Source: JASJAR01 sp038530285 (GTDB lineage Bacteria > Pseudomonadota > Alphaproteobacteria > Rhodobacterales > Rhodobacteraceae). From it: a stretch of 64,000 nucleotides of DNA. The notes beneath the pieces are model-generated. The model was given only the letters and a program-made list of their open reading frames with translations, made no database searches and was not told the origin of the DNA. Where the stretch lies: the NCBI GenBank assembly GCA_038530285.1, contig JBCBCY010000003.1, positions 158,075-222,074 of the forward strand, read 5' to 3'. Each line of letters starts with the position of its first letter. Positions within the stretch are counted from its first letter, which is position 1. This document shows positions 43,865-52,556 of the stretch, in pieces. The position numbers and the translations under genes were made by a program.

Positions 43865-43948
43865 CGGATCATCGCCCCGGCAGGGGCGTCAGCGTATCAT
43901 CACCCAGGCAGGGGTGTTACCGGATCATCACCCCGGCAGGGGCGTCAC
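43865..43948. repeat. Three tandem 28-bp hairpin repeats
   Basis: Three units at 43865, 43893 and 43921, each with a 16-base hairpin (for example CGCCCC-ggca-GGGGCG) at the same place. The middle unit reads CACCC-n6-GGGTG: both sides of the stem changed together, which keeps the pairing. The third unit runs over the stop codon of the convergent phosphodiesterase gene. No T run follows, so ordinary terminators are doubtful, although a bidirectional 3'-end role between convergent genes is possible. Confidence 0.8.
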
Positions 43949-44769
43949 CTAACCATCGTCAACTTGTCCCAGGTTTCATACTCCGGGCTGCCCTCGCTGC
44001 GGATCTCGCCTGCGTAGCCAAACTCGACCATATGCACCATCACCGCGTCCGGCCCCGCAAGTGCGACCGCATAGCTTTCTGGCAGATCCGCGCCCGACAA
44101 CAACCGCTCGGCCCCGAAATCCGGCCAGCCCTGGTGGTTGGTTCCGCGCGGTGCCGTGAACGGAATGCCCAGAAACGACCCCGCCAGCGGCAAATGACAA
44201 TGCCCATGAAAGATATGGGCGATCTTGTCCGCATGGGGCCGCAGGCAGTCGGCCAACCGCTCGGCGTCCAACTGCATGATCTTGTCCATCGGACCCACGC
44301 CCGTCGGCACCGGGTTGTGATGCATGAATAGCCACACCGGGCCCGGCAAAGCGGCGAATTCCGCGTCAAGCCAGGCCGCGCGGTCGGCGCAAAAATGCCC
44401 CGCATGGGTGTCTGGCCCCCAGGTGTCGATCACCACAGCGTGGCCCCGCGACATCGGCACCGTGTAGTGCACAAACCCGCCCGGCCCGGCGAGTTCGGGG
44501 AACACCTTCAGCATCACCGCGCGGTCATCATGGTTGCCGATCGCCAGATGCACCGGCATCGGCACCGTCTGGGTCCGCTCTCTCAGGCGGCGGTAGTCGT
44601 CCTCCTCGCCCCAATCGGACAGATCCCCGGTGATAAACAACGCCTCGGCATCCGAATGCAGCACCATCGCATGGGTCAAGGCCCGGTCAAAATTGCGGTT
44701 CGGATCGCGCCCGCCAATGGTCTTGCCCGGTGCGGTCAGGTGAATATCCGTAAAGTGCAAAAGCTTCAT
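43945..44769 (-). CDS. Metallophosphodiesterase (GpdQ/Icc-like)
   Basis: A 274-residue calcineurin-fold phosphodiesterase with a complete dimetal site: D8 and H10 (FTDIHL), GDLSDWG, GNHDDR, MHHNPV and GHCH. No signal peptide, so it acts in the cytoplasm. It is the last gene of the glycerol-phosphate-type ABC operon, 58 bases after the binding protein. It may hydrolyse imported glycerophosphodiesters to glycerol 3-phosphate and an alcohol, as GpdQ does. Confidence 0.87.
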   Translation of the reverse strand: MKLLHFTDIHLTAPGKTIGGRDPNRNFDRALTHAMVLHSDAEALFITGDLSDWGEEDDYRRLRERTQTVPMPVHLAIGNHDDRAVMLKVFPELAGPGGFVHYTVPMSRGHAVVIDTWGPDTHAGHFCADRAAWLDAEFAALPGPVWLFMHHNPVPTGVGPMDKIMQLDAERLADCLRPHADKIAHIFHGHCHLPLAGSFLGIPFTAPRGTNHQGWPDFGAERLLSGADLPESYAVALAGPDAVMVHMVEFGYAGEIRSEGSPEYETWDKLTMVR

Positions 44770-44827
44770 CGCGCGCCCCCCTTCTGGCGTGGCGCACCGC
44801 CCCCCGAAAGGCGATGCGCCAATCTTA

Positions 44828-46078
44828 TCAGTCCAAAAGGTCCTGAACTTCTTCGCTCAGTTCTTCCTGCAACTCGGCCATATCGTCGTATTCGCCGGTC
44901 ACAATCCCTTCGAGCCCGTCATAGATCACCTGCGTCGCCGCCAACCCGTTGTCGCCGGGATAGGCCTGCCATTCGCGCAGCAAAGGCAGCTGGCGCACGG
45001 CCGTCGCCTTTGCGGGGTTTTCGGCATAGAAATCCGCCAGAATGATCTCATTGGCGGCCTGGTTGGGTGGCATATAGCCAGTGGTGCGCGCCACATCGGC
45101 GGCCCCTTCGCCCGAAGTGATGAACTTCAACCACTTCCATGAGGCATCCAAGACCTTGGGGTCGTCGGACTGCGACACCAGCAGGGCCGAGTTGCCACCC
45201 GCCGGCAAGCCCATCGGGCCTTTGGCGTTCAGGCCCGGAAATTCGCTGGTCACCAAGGTGAAATCGCCCATCGCGCGTTCCACAGCACCAACGGCGGAGG
45301 TTGACCAATACATCATGCCGACCTCACCGGCCGAAAAGCTGGCCAGAGCCGATTTCCATTCCAGGTTCTGCATCTCGCAGCCGTCAAAGATGCTGTTCAT
45401 GGTTTCCAGCGCGGTCAGACCTTCGGGCGTGTCCAGCTGAAAATCATCGCCCATCACGGTTGGCTTGTCCTGGCTCCACATCAGCGCCTGCAAAAACCAG
45501 TTTCCGGTGATGTTCCAGCCCCAGAACATCGGGTTTTCCACACCGGCTTCACGCAACTTGCCGCAAGCCTCGATCACCTCGGTCCAGGTCGTGGGCAGGT
45601 TGGTCTCGTCATAGCCTGCCTTGGCCATCGTCTCCATGTTGTAGTAACCCACCGGCAGCGAGATCGAGAACGGCAGCCCGTAGACATCATCGCCGAAGGT
45701 GCCAAGATCCAGCATGGCTTTGTGATAGCCGTCTTTGGCAAAATCCGCCTCAGCCGCGATGAAGGGTTCCAGCGATTTCGCGATGCCCTTTTCCACCAGG
45801 ATCGCCTGACGGTTCAGACCCTGCATGGTCACATCCGGCAAGGTGCCGGCCACGGATTCGCGCAGGATCGTGTTGGTGCCGTCTTCGTAAGATTCGTAGG
45901 TCGCGCGCATCTTCACTTCGATGTCGGGATGCGCTTCATAAAACTTCGGCAGGATCTTTTCATAGGTCACATCAAAGAGGTGACTATAGGGATAAGCGAA
46001 TTCGATAACGGTTTTATCCTGAGCCGTGGCAGCGCCTGCGGTTAGCACAAGAGCCATTGCAGTGGTGAGCGATTTCAT
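44828..46078 (-). CDS. ABC transporter substrate-binding protein, UgpB-like
   Basis: A 416-residue family 1 binding protein with a signal peptide at residues 1-19 (KSLTTAMALVLTAGAATA). TVIEFAYPYSHLFDVTYEKILPKFYEAHPDIEVKM, then DVTMQGLNRQAILVEKG and GLPFSISLPVGYYNM, fit the UgpB group of glycerol-3-phosphate and glycerophosphodiester binders. The C-terminal 20 residues are unusually acidic and Glu/Leu rich. The neighbouring phosphodiesterase supports a phosphodiester substrate, but sugar or polyol uptake cannot be excluded. Confidence 0.87.
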   Translation of the reverse strand: MKSLTTAMALVLTAGAATAQDKTVIEFAYPYSHLFDVTYEKILPKFYEAHPDIEVKMRATYESYEDGTNTILRESVAGTLPDVTMQGLNRQAILVEKGIAKSLEPFIAAEADFAKDGYHKAMLDLGTFGDDVYGLPFSISLPVGYYNMETMAKAGYDETNLPTTWTEVIEACGKLREAGVENPMFWGWNITGNWFLQALMWSQDKPTVMGDDFQLDTPEGLTALETMNSIFDGCEMQNLEWKSALASFSAGEVGMMYWSTSAVGAVERAMGDFTLVTSEFPGLNAKGPMGLPAGGNSALLVSQSDDPKVLDASWKWLKFITSGEGAADVARTTGYMPPNQAANEIILADFYAENPAKATAVRQLPLLREWQAYPGDNGLAATQVIYDGLEGIVTGEYDDMAELQEELSEEVQDLLD

Positions 46079-46159
46079 TACTCTCTCCTGTTGTTCGGGT
46101 CCTGACGGTTTGGCGATTGGCAGGTGCCCGGGTTGGTATCCCCTTTTGGGATTTCAGAT

Positions 46160-46184
46160 GTGGGGTGGCTTCGCGCCGCCCCAC
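46160..46184 (-). terminator. Hairpin between permease and binding-protein genes
   Basis: A ten-pair GC-rich stem (GTGGGGTGGC with GCCGCCCCAC, one G-U pair) and a five-base loop, 29 bases downstream of the permease stop in a 135-base gap. No T run follows on the coding strand. It may act as an RNA stabiliser or a partial terminator before the binding-protein gene. Confidence 0.55.
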
Positions 46185-46213
46185 TTTGTTTCGGTCACTT
46201 CATTCCAGCCGAT

Positions 46214-47167
46214 TTACTTCATTCCAGATAATGTGATCCCTTCGATGAAGCGGCGTTGGGCCAAAAGAAACGCCAAGATCAGCGGCGTGACGATGATGCA
46301 GGCGGTGGCCATCATCGGCCCGAAATTGTCGCCATCAGCATCGCCTTTGAACTCGCGCAGACCAAGGGGCGGCGTGAACAAATCGCGGTTGCCGGTGATC
46401 ACAATCCGGGGCCAGAAGTAATCATTCCAATGGGCCACCACGCTGAAAATCCCGAACGCCAGAAGCGCGGGGATCGCGGTGGGCAGCATTACATTCCACA
46501 CGATGGAATATTCGCTCATCCCGTCCATGCGCGCTGCATCGATCAGATCATCGGGTACGGTCATGAAAAACTGACGCATCAGGAAAATCCCGAAGACCGA
46601 AATCGTCCAGGGCACGATCAATGCGGCATAGCTGTTGGTCAGCCCTAGCTTGGCCAGCATGATGTACAACGGCAGCGCAATCGCATGCACCGGGATCAAC
46701 AGGCAAAACAGCACCAGCCCGAACACCGCTTCACGCCCCCAGAACCTCAGCTTGGCCAGCGCATAGGCGCAGGGCAGGGCGACCAGCACTTGGATAAAGA
46801 AGATCGAAAGCGTCACAAACAGCCCATTGGCCAGATAGCGGATCAGCGGGGCTTTCTCGAACGCGGTGGTGTAGTTGTAGATGATAGGCCGCACCATGCA
46901 GTCTTCGACCGCGTTGCCAAGCTTGACGCAGAAGTCATCGCGAAAAAGCTCCTGGGCGCCAAAGAACCCGCCAGTTTGCTGGATGATCTCATGTGGGGCT
47001 TTGAAGCTGTAGCTGACCATCACGTAAAACGGCAGCAAGACCACCAGCGCGCCTAAGATCAGCACCGCGTGTTTGATCACCTCTGCGGTTGGAAACCGGT
47101 ATGTCGGGCCGGCAGCCTCAACCGGGGCGCTGATTGCGGCATCAGCCACGAGCGCCTCCGGTGCCAT
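46214..47167 (-). CDS. ABC transporter permease, UgpE-like
   Basis: A 317-residue MalG/UgpE-type permease. I chose the ATG at 47167 (MAPEALVADAAIS); the longer frame to 47272 runs through 11-base repeats and reads as non-protein. About six hydrophobic segments are present; the first is at residues 30-52 (HAVLILGALVVLLPFYVMVSYSFK). The EAA loop is DAARMDGMSEYSIVWNVMLPTAIPAL. A periplasmic insert of about 45 residues with two cysteines (DDFCVKLGNAVEDCMV) follows TM1. It partners the permease encoded upstream. Confidence 0.9.
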   Translation of the reverse strand: MAPEALVADAAISAPVEAAGPTYRFPTAEVIKHAVLILGALVVLLPFYVMVSYSFKAPHEIIQQTGGFFGAQELFRDDFCVKLGNAVEDCMVRPIIYNYTTAFEKAPLIRYLANGLFVTLSIFFIQVLVALPCAYALAKLRFWGREAVFGLVLFCLLIPVHAIALPLYIMLAKLGLTNSYAALIVPWTISVFGIFLMRQFFMTVPDDLIDAARMDGMSEYSIVWNVMLPTAIPALLAFGIFSVVAHWNDYFWPRIVITGNRDLFTPPLGLREFKGDADGDNFGPMMATACIIVTPLILAFLLAQRRFIEGITLSGMK

Positions 47168-47207
47168 ACCCTTGCCATACGTTTTGCATACGCTTTGCAT
47201 ACGCCCG
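47164..47207. repeat. Four 11-bp direct repeats at the UgpE-like start
   Basis: Four consecutive 11-base units (CCATACCCTTG, CCATACGTTTT, GCATACGCTTT, GCATACGCCCG) with CATAC at exactly 11-base steps. The first contains the start codon on the minus strand. The seven-plus-four layout is that of Pho boxes, but the bases do not match CTGTCAT. They may be an operator array or a simple tandem duplication. Confidence 0.7.
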
Positions 47208-47293
47208 GATCGCCCGGAAACTACGGGTGAAAATGCCCGTCTCGAGGGGGCCAAAACAGGCGTCCAATACAAAGCGCATGGCGTTAAACTTGG

Positions 47294-48211
47294 TCATGAA
47301 TAATGGGTCCTTCGCTCAACCAGCCAGCGCTGGATTACGGTCAGCACCATCACGAACCCAAGAAACACAACGGTGATCGCGGCACCGATGCCCATCAGGT
47401 TTTGCTGGATGGCTTTTTCGTAGATCGCAAACATCATCACATAGACGGATTTTGACGGGCCCCCGCCCTGGGGGTAAAAGGCCTCAACCGTGTCAAACAC
47501 CTGAAACGACCGAATAATTGAGATTGTGACGACGAATACCGTCGTCGGGCCAAGCATTGGCCAGGTCACCAAACGGAACCGCTCCCAGCCCGACTTGGCT
47601 CCGTCCATTTCGGCTGCTGCATAAAGCTCCCGCGGGATGGATGTGAGGCCTGCCAGGTACAACACCATGTTGAACCCGAAGCCCTGCCAGATGCCGATAA
47701 AGGCCACCGTCCAGATCGCGTAATCGCGGTCGGTCAGCCACAAGGGGAAGGTGCGTTCGCAGCCTTTGGCAAACCAAGACCATTGTTCTAGCACCGTTCC
47801 GCAACCGCGCTCCAAGGTGGCGTTGATAATGCCAATCGTCGGGTGCAACGCGAATTCCCAAACGATGGCCATCGCGATGAGTGCGGCCATAACCGGCAGA
47901 AAGTAAATGGTTTTATAGACGTCGCCAAAACGCGTGACCGAGTTGATCAGCAGGGCTGCGCCCAGCCCCAAGCCCACTGACAAAGGCACCACAACGCCCA
48001 CATAACGGAACGTGGCGATGAACATTTTTTCGTAGGTCGAGCGGGTGAAGATCTTTTCGTAGTTCTCAAACCCGACGAATTCGGCGCCCGTATTGCCCAG
48101 CGAATAATCCGTGAAACTCAGGCCCCCCGCGATGAAAATCGGCAGGATCAGGATCAGAAACATCAGGCCCAAGGCGGGGCCGACAAACCAAAGATGCGCG
48201 CGCGACGTCAT
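47294..48211 (-). CDS. ABC transporter permease, UgpA-like
   Basis: A 305-residue MalF/UgpA-type permease with about six hydrophobic segments. The EAA loop is ELYAAAEMDGAKSGWERFRLVTWPMLGP. A periplasmic loop with two cysteines (LERGCGTVLEQ and AKGCERTF) lies near residues 130-150. The start is two bases after the ATPase stop. A 126-base gap with direct repeats separates it from the UgpE-like gene. Confidence 0.9.
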   Translation of the reverse strand: MTSRAHLWFVGPALGLMFLILILPIFIAGGLSFTDYSLGNTGAEFVGFENYEKIFTRSTYEKMFIATFRYVGVVVPLSVGLGLGAALLINSVTRFGDVYKTIYFLPVMAALIAMAIVWEFALHPTIGIINATLERGCGTVLEQWSWFAKGCERTFPLWLTDRDYAIWTVAFIGIWQGFGFNMVLYLAGLTSIPRELYAAAEMDGAKSGWERFRLVTWPMLGPTTVFVVTISIIRSFQVFDTVEAFYPQGGGPSKSVYVMMFAIYEKAIQQNLMGIGAAITVVFLGFVMVLTVIQRWLVERRTHYS

Positions 48212-48213
48212 GG

Positions 48214-49356
48214 TCAGGCGATCCGCTGCAAAGCGACCCGGGCGTAGCGCAAGCGATGGCCGGTTTCGTCAAACGCCAAGGCCGCACCTGGGGTCGGGAT
48301 CAAGCCGACCGTGTCGCCAATGCCAATTCCGATGGCATCAGGGGCCGCCGCTCGGACCACTAGCGGACCTTCAAGCCCCTGAATGCCAACATGAAAATAC
48401 ACATCCGCGCCGAGGTTCTCGCGGTGGCGCACATGGCCTTCAAACGCCCCCGGTCCCGGGTCGCACAGGGCCAAATGCTCAGGCCTCAGCCCGACCGACA
48501 CCGGCTGCGCATCCGTGGTTTGCAACGCATCCAAAGCCACGCCAAAGGCGGCAAGACCGCCGTTTCCATCGATCCGGCCCGGCAGGACATTGATCGCGGG
48601 CGAGCCTACAAACCGCGCCACCGCCAATGTGTCGGGATCACCGTAGACGGCATCCGGCGCCCCGATCTGCAAAATAGCACCCCCCTGCATCACCGCCATG
48701 CGGTCCGACATCGTCAGCGCTTCGGCCTGATCATGGGTCACATAGACAAAGGTCGTGCCCAATCGGCGATGAAGGTCGGATAGTTCGGCGCGCATATGCA
48801 CCCGCAACGCGGCATCCAGGTTCGACAAGGGCTCGTCCATCAAGAACGCCACCGGGTCGCGCACCATGGCGCGCCCAAGGGCCGCGCGTTGGCGCTGGCC
48901 GCCCGATAATTGACCGGGCTTGCGATCCAAAAGACCCTCGATCTTCAAGGTCTCGGCCGTCGCTTTCACCTGCTTGGCAAGCTTCAGATACTGATTTCGC
49001 GCAAACAATGGCCCGATAAAAGGCAGGCGTGCGGCAGCGCGCAAGTCGCGCAGCTTGAGCGGCGTCATCATATTTTCGGCCACCGTCAAATGCGGATAAA
49101 GCGCATAGGATTGGAACACCATCGCAAGGTTGCGGTCTGCTGCGCGCCGGCCTGTGACATCCGCTCCACCGATGGACACATGCCCGGCATCCGGCGCCTC
49201 CAGCCCCGCCAATATCCGCAAAAGCGTGGATTTCCCGCAGCCCGAAGGGCCAACCAGCGTCAGAAACTCGCCGGGGTGAATGTCCAGATCGACCCCCGCC
49301 AGAACCGGGGTCTTGTCGTAGCTCTTGGTGATGCCCTCAAGTGCTATGGCGGACAT
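48214..49356 (-). CDS. ABC transporter ATPase, UgpC/MalK-like
   Basis: A 380-residue ATPase starting MSAIALEGITKSYDK (ATG 49356). Walker A GPSGCGKS at residues 36-43, signature LSGGQRQRAALGRAM, Walker B VAFLMDEPLSNLD and H-loop YVTHDQAEA. The last 130 residues form TOBE/MOP regulatory domains. An insert of about 25 residues (LRAAARLPFIGPLFARNQYLK) sits in the helical subdomain before the signature. First gene of the operon, an unusual position for the ATPase, and divergent from the LysR gene. Confidence 0.92.
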   Translation of the reverse strand: MSAIALEGITKSYDKTPVLAGVDLDIHPGEFLTLVGPSGCGKSTLLRILAGLEAPDAGHVSIGGADVTGRRAADRNLAMVFQSYALYPHLTVAENMMTPLKLRDLRAAARLPFIGPLFARNQYLKLAKQVKATAETLKIEGLLDRKPGQLSGGQRQRAALGRAMVRDPVAFLMDEPLSNLDAALRVHMRAELSDLHRRLGTTFVYVTHDQAEALTMSDRMAVMQGGAILQIGAPDAVYGDPDTLAVARFVGSPAINVLPGRIDGNGGLAAFGVALDALQTTDAQPVSVGLRPEHLALCDPGPGAFEGHVRHRENLGADVYFHVGIQGLEGPLVVRAAAPDAIGIGIGDTVGLIPTPGAALAFDETGHRLRYARVALQRIA

Positions 49357-49459
49357 GTCCGACCCCACTGATTCCCACTGCAGGTGAAGATAAGTCGCCA
49401 AGGCCACGGGAAGGTGACGTCATATTAGCTTTGCTTAAGCGCTCTAGGTTTTTCGTGGA

Positions 49460-50326
49460 ATGGAATCGCATGTCGGAAACCTTGTTGCCTTCGCCCATCT
49501 GGTGCGCACGGGCAGTGTCTCTGACGCGGCTACGCGCCTTGGCGTCAGCCAATCTGCGGTGTCGCAACGGCTTCAGAAACTGGAAGCCGCGATTGGCTCA
49601 AAGCTTTATCTGCGCGAACGCGGTGGCGTCTCGTTGACGGCAGCCGGCCAGGACTTGATGGATCTGGCGGATCGTCAAGCGGAGCTGTCGCAACTGATCG
49701 ACGAGAAGATCGGCGGATATGCCACGGCCGAGGAAGGTGCGCTGACCATCATCGCCAATGCGCCCCTTCCGGCACTGAAACTGATTGGCGCCTTCGCCCG
49801 GGCGCGGCCAAGGGTGAAACTTAACTTCACGCTTTATGATTGGACCACCAGCGTTGAGATGTTGCGCGACCGCAAAGTCGACATCGCCGTGATGACTGCG
49901 CTGCAACCGTCACCGCAGTGGAGCATGCAAAACATCGGAACAACCCGTTATGGCGCCTATCTGCCCGCAGGCCATAGGCTGGCCAGCCGCGCGACCCTGT
50001 CTTTGCATGATCTGGAAACTGAGACGCTTTTGCTTCCAGAACCGGGCTCTTTGACGGAGCGTGTGGTGCGCCGCGCCTTGGCCAAAACAGGTGCTGCACC
50101 TGCGCGGATCATGCAGCTGACGACCTTCCCTTTGGTGGTCGAAGCCATACAGCAGGACGTGGGCATCGGGGTGTTTCTGGAAAACGCCTCCAGTCCTATT
50201 GAAAGCGTTGTTTGGCGACCTGTGGACGAACTTGCCGAGCGGTTCGACGTCAGCCTTGCGGTCCCGCGCGGCAAGGACGCCCTGCGGTTGGTTCGCGCTT
50301 TTGCCGATTGTGCGACCATGCAATAG
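49460..50326 (+). CDS. LysR-family transcriptional regulator
   Basis: A 288-residue regulator. The winged HTH is at residues about 5-60 (FAHLVRTGSVSDAATRLGVSQSAVSQRLQKLEAAIGSKLYLRERGGVSLTAAGQ), and the effector-binding domain fills the rest (LTIIANAPLPALKLIGAF onwards). It is transcribed away from the ATPase gene with 103 bases between, which contain the palindromes TGACGTCA (49415-49422) and GCTTAAGC (49433-49440). This is the classic arrangement for a LysR activator of the adjoining ABC operon. Confidence 0.92.
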   Translation: MESHVGNLVAFAHLVRTGSVSDAATRLGVSQSAVSQRLQKLEAAIGSKLYLRERGGVSLTAAGQDLMDLADRQAELSQLIDEKIGGYATAEEGALTIIANAPLPALKLIGAFARARPRVKLNFTLYDWTTSVEMLRDRKVDIAVMTALQPSPQWSMQNIGTTRYGAYLPAGHRLASRATLSLHDLETETLLLPEPGSLTERVVRRALAKTGAAPARIMQLTTFPLVVEAIQQDVGIGVFLENASSPIESVVWRPVDELAERFDVSLAVPRGKDALRLVRAFADCATMQ

Positions 50327-50701
50327 CTTGCCGATGCGGTCTCGGCCGATTGTGAGTCGGCGATGAATGACCGATCCCGCCAAGGGGGCGTCTCTATCAA
50401 AGGGACCCAGACGGCATTTGGATGGCAGGTGCATACTGCCCGGGACACAGGTTTGGCACCGCGCAAAAAGGGGAACAGTGATCGGGTGAACGGACCGGCA
50501 AAGGCGCCCTTTGTGGCGCACTCGCGAAGGGTTTGGACCAAGGGCGCGGTCCAAACGGGCCAATGGTTCGCACCCTGATGCATGGGTGCGACTGGCTGGC
50601 GATGGTGAGGGTATGAAAGCCTTGCTTAGGGATCGCCGAGACGCCCGCGCCCCGTGACATTCGCGCAGCATATCCTGAACGTCTGAAGACAGCGAAGGGC
50701 C
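50327..50701. other. Non-coding stretch with two perfect hairpins
   Basis: No convincing gene in 375 bases. Two inverted repeats stand close together: 50531-50556 (nine-base arms GTTTGGACC, eight-base loop) and 50568-50591 (eight-base arms TCGCACCC, eight-base loop). Neither has a T run. They could be the 3' end of the LysR message or a small structured RNA upstream of tRNA-Gln. The short open frames here lack ribosome sites and convincing composition. Confidence 0.4.
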
Positions 50702-50776
50702 TGGCTGGGGTGGTAGGATTCGAACCTACGATACACTGTACCAAAAACAGCTGCCTTACCACTTGGCTACACCCCA
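50702..50776 (-). tRNA. tRNA-Gln (anticodon TTG), CCA encoded
   Basis: The minus strand folds as a full cloverleaf: acceptor stem TGGGGTG with CACCCCA, D arm GCCAAGTGGTAAGGC, anticodon stem GCTGT/ACAGT with loop TTTTGGT giving anticodon TTG, T arm GTAGG-TTCGAAT-CCTAC, discriminator G and a templated CCA. It reads CAA codons (glutamine). Confidence 0.96.
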
Positions 50777-50846
50777 ACAGGCACCGGCTAGATACTGACT
50801 GCCTCGGGTCGGTGCAAGCCCCCCCGGAAGCGAAGTTTTCGCCCGC

Positions 50847-52556
50847 CTAGGAGGAGACCTGTTCGCGCAGAATTGACACGGTTAGGGATACCAAAAGGTA
50901 AATGCCAGAGAACACCAGAAGCGCGAGCAACGTGTTTTCAAAGAATTTTGGATACGTCGGCTCGTCGGGAGGCACAGGACTGGCGCTGACCGACAGGTAC
51001 CTGACCTGCCGGTTGGCCTCAATCCGCGATGCTTCAAGCGCCTGCAGCGATTCCTGCATCATCAATGTCCGAGTCTCAAGATCGACCTGCGCAATGCTAA
51101 GCTGGCTGGATATGCTTGCAAGCGAACCCGTCCCGCTGGTGCTTGTCATCTGACCACGCAAGTCGGAGATCAGCCCTTCAAGTCGTTCGATATCGCCTTC
51201 GACCCCGGACACCCGCGCCTGGTTGGGTTGCCGATTGTCGAGCAATTGCTCTCTCTGAAGGCGTTTTTCAGCAAGTTGCACTTCGAATTGGGTGATCTGG
51301 GTCATCAGGCCTGAGGTTTCAGAAACCGGATCCAAGACGCCCAATTGCTGCTGAAGTTCCAGCACCTTGGTCTGCGCCGCGACCATTTTGGTTTCGGAAT
51401 CTGCAAAGCTTTCAGTGGCACCGCGCATCTGGTCTTCGCGCAGGCGCTGGGTCAGATCGTCGACCTGTTCTTCGGCATAGTTGATCAACGCTTGCGAGAA
51501 TTCCTGACTTTTCTCCGGCGAGGCGGCCGCGACTTCCATGCGGATAACGCCATCGGCAGGGTCATATCCGATTGTCACCTGCTTTTTGTAAAGCTTGTAG
51601 GCGTCTTCGTTGGTTGAATCCGCGTCGAGGCGGTTGATGAAATCAATCTCATCACTGCTGAAGTGCTCGATGAAGCCGTGATCTTCGTTCAACCGCAACA
51701 ACGCCTGGCGGCTTTGCAGATAGCCTTGCACAACGATGGAATCCTGGCTGGTCGCAAAGCCGGTTCCACCCAGCAAACCGCCCATGCCGCCTTGTTGGCC
51801 ATCAGCCTGCTGGATTACGAATTCCGATTTCGTCGCGTACATTTTCGTCGCGATCATGCCGTAGTAAATTCCTGCCAGCACCGTCGGCAACAAGATGAAC
51901 ACCGTCAGCCGCGCAAACAAGGCGATCAGCTTACCGCGGCGGCGCCGAGAGATGTCGGCTTGCATGGCAGATATTTCGGCCGCCCGTCGCGCCGCGATGT
52001 CTGCGGGCTGACCCGCCGGTGCGGGGATCTGCACGGGGTCGATTTTCTGTGGCAAGGTCTGGCGACCTTGAGGTGCCGCCGTCGCCGCACCTGCGGCAGC
52101 GGCTGGCGCAGCTGCTGCAGCCGCTCCAGCGTCCGCACCCGGACGAGCTTCGCCAGACTTTTGCTCTGGCACCACCAACTCCAACAGGCTCGACCGTTCA
52201 AAGGGGTCGATGCCCATCCGGCGCAACAAACGCACCGCGTCGAAATCCGACGTCGGCGTCAGCCCGTTTTTGGCGGCCAACCGCCGGGCCATGCGCAACT
52301 GGCGTCCGGTCAGCTTTTCGCCCGCGATGGCGTCCAGATCCGCCTGGACCTTCGCGGGGTCTTCCTTGGGCTTTCCGCTCGCGGCCGACCCGGGGAACGG
52401 CGCATCGCCAAACCCATCCTCGGTGCGATGGGTAAACATCGCGTCGTCCTTGCCCGCCGTAGCGCTCTGATTGGGTTGGGCCGCGTCGCCGGGTTGCGAT
52501 CCCACGGGCCTACTCCGTTTGATGCGGAATTTCCTAGCCTTGGGTTTCGTAGTCAT
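50847..52556 (-). CDS. Capsule polysaccharide export inner-membrane protein KpsE-like
   Basis: A 569-residue polysaccharide co-polymerase of the KpsE/Wzz class, longer than usual (about 380). Two membrane segments (about 210-232 and 540-562) flank a periplasmic domain with long coiled coils (residues about 380-520). The extra length is an N-terminal cytoplasmic extension of about 205 residues: basic start, an Ala/Pro-rich low-complexity run at 143-165 and a GIDPFERSSLLELV segment between. The start overlaps the kpsT stop by 23 bases. No kpsM, kpsD or capsule synthesis genes are present in the window. Confidence 0.87.
   Translation of the reverse strand: MTTKPKARKFRIKRSRPVGSQPGDAAQPNQSATAGKDDAMFTHRTEDGFGDAPFPGSAASGKPKEDPAKVQADLDAIAGEKLTGRQLRMARRLAAKNGLTPTSDFDAVRLLRRMGIDPFERSSLLELVVPEQKSGEARPGADAGAAAAAAPAAAAGAATAAPQGRQTLPQKIDPVQIPAPAGQPADIAARRAAEISAMQADISRRRRGKLIALFARLTVFILLPTVLAGIYYGMIATKMYATKSEFVIQQADGQQGGMGGLLGGTGFATSQDSIVVQGYLQSRQALLRLNEDHGFIEHFSSDEIDFINRLDADSTNEDAYKLYKKQVTIGYDPADGVIRMEVAAASPEKSQEFSQALINYAEEQVDDLTQRLREDQMRGATESFADSETKMVAAQTKVLELQQQLGVLDPVSETSGLMTQITQFEVQLAEKRLQREQLLDNRQPNQARVSGVEGDIERLEGLISDLRGQMTSTSGTGSLASISSQLSIAQVDLETRTLMMQESLQALEASRIEANRQVRYLSVSASPVPPDEPTYPKFFENTLLALLVFSGIYLLVSLTVSILREQVSS

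Noticed and set aside
43865..43948. CRISPR array
   Set aside because: The three 28-base units are directly adjacent without spacers, and each contains its own hairpin; no cas gene is present.
46197..46228. Twelve-base direct repeat (ACTTCATTCCAG) at the UgpE-like stop codon
   Set aside because: It is a single short duplication of the gene's last codons with an 18-base period and no symmetry; probably replication slippage.
47168..47272. Longer start for the UgpE-like permease
   Set aside because: The added 35 residues run through the 11-base repeats and do not resemble a permease N-terminus; the ATG at 47167 gives normal length.
49415..49440. Pho box between the LysR gene and the UgpC-like gene
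   Set aside because: Seven-base units there match the consensus at four positions or fewer; only short palindromes remain, which fit a LysR site better.
50363..50578. 71-residue plus-strand frame before tRNA-Gln
   Set aside because: It has no ribosome site, an odd composition, and overlaps the paired inverted repeats. I treat the area as non-coding.
50397..50777. 126-residue minus-strand frame starting inside tRNA-Gln
   Set aside because: Its first residues are simply the tRNA read as protein (GSNPTTP), a common artefact.
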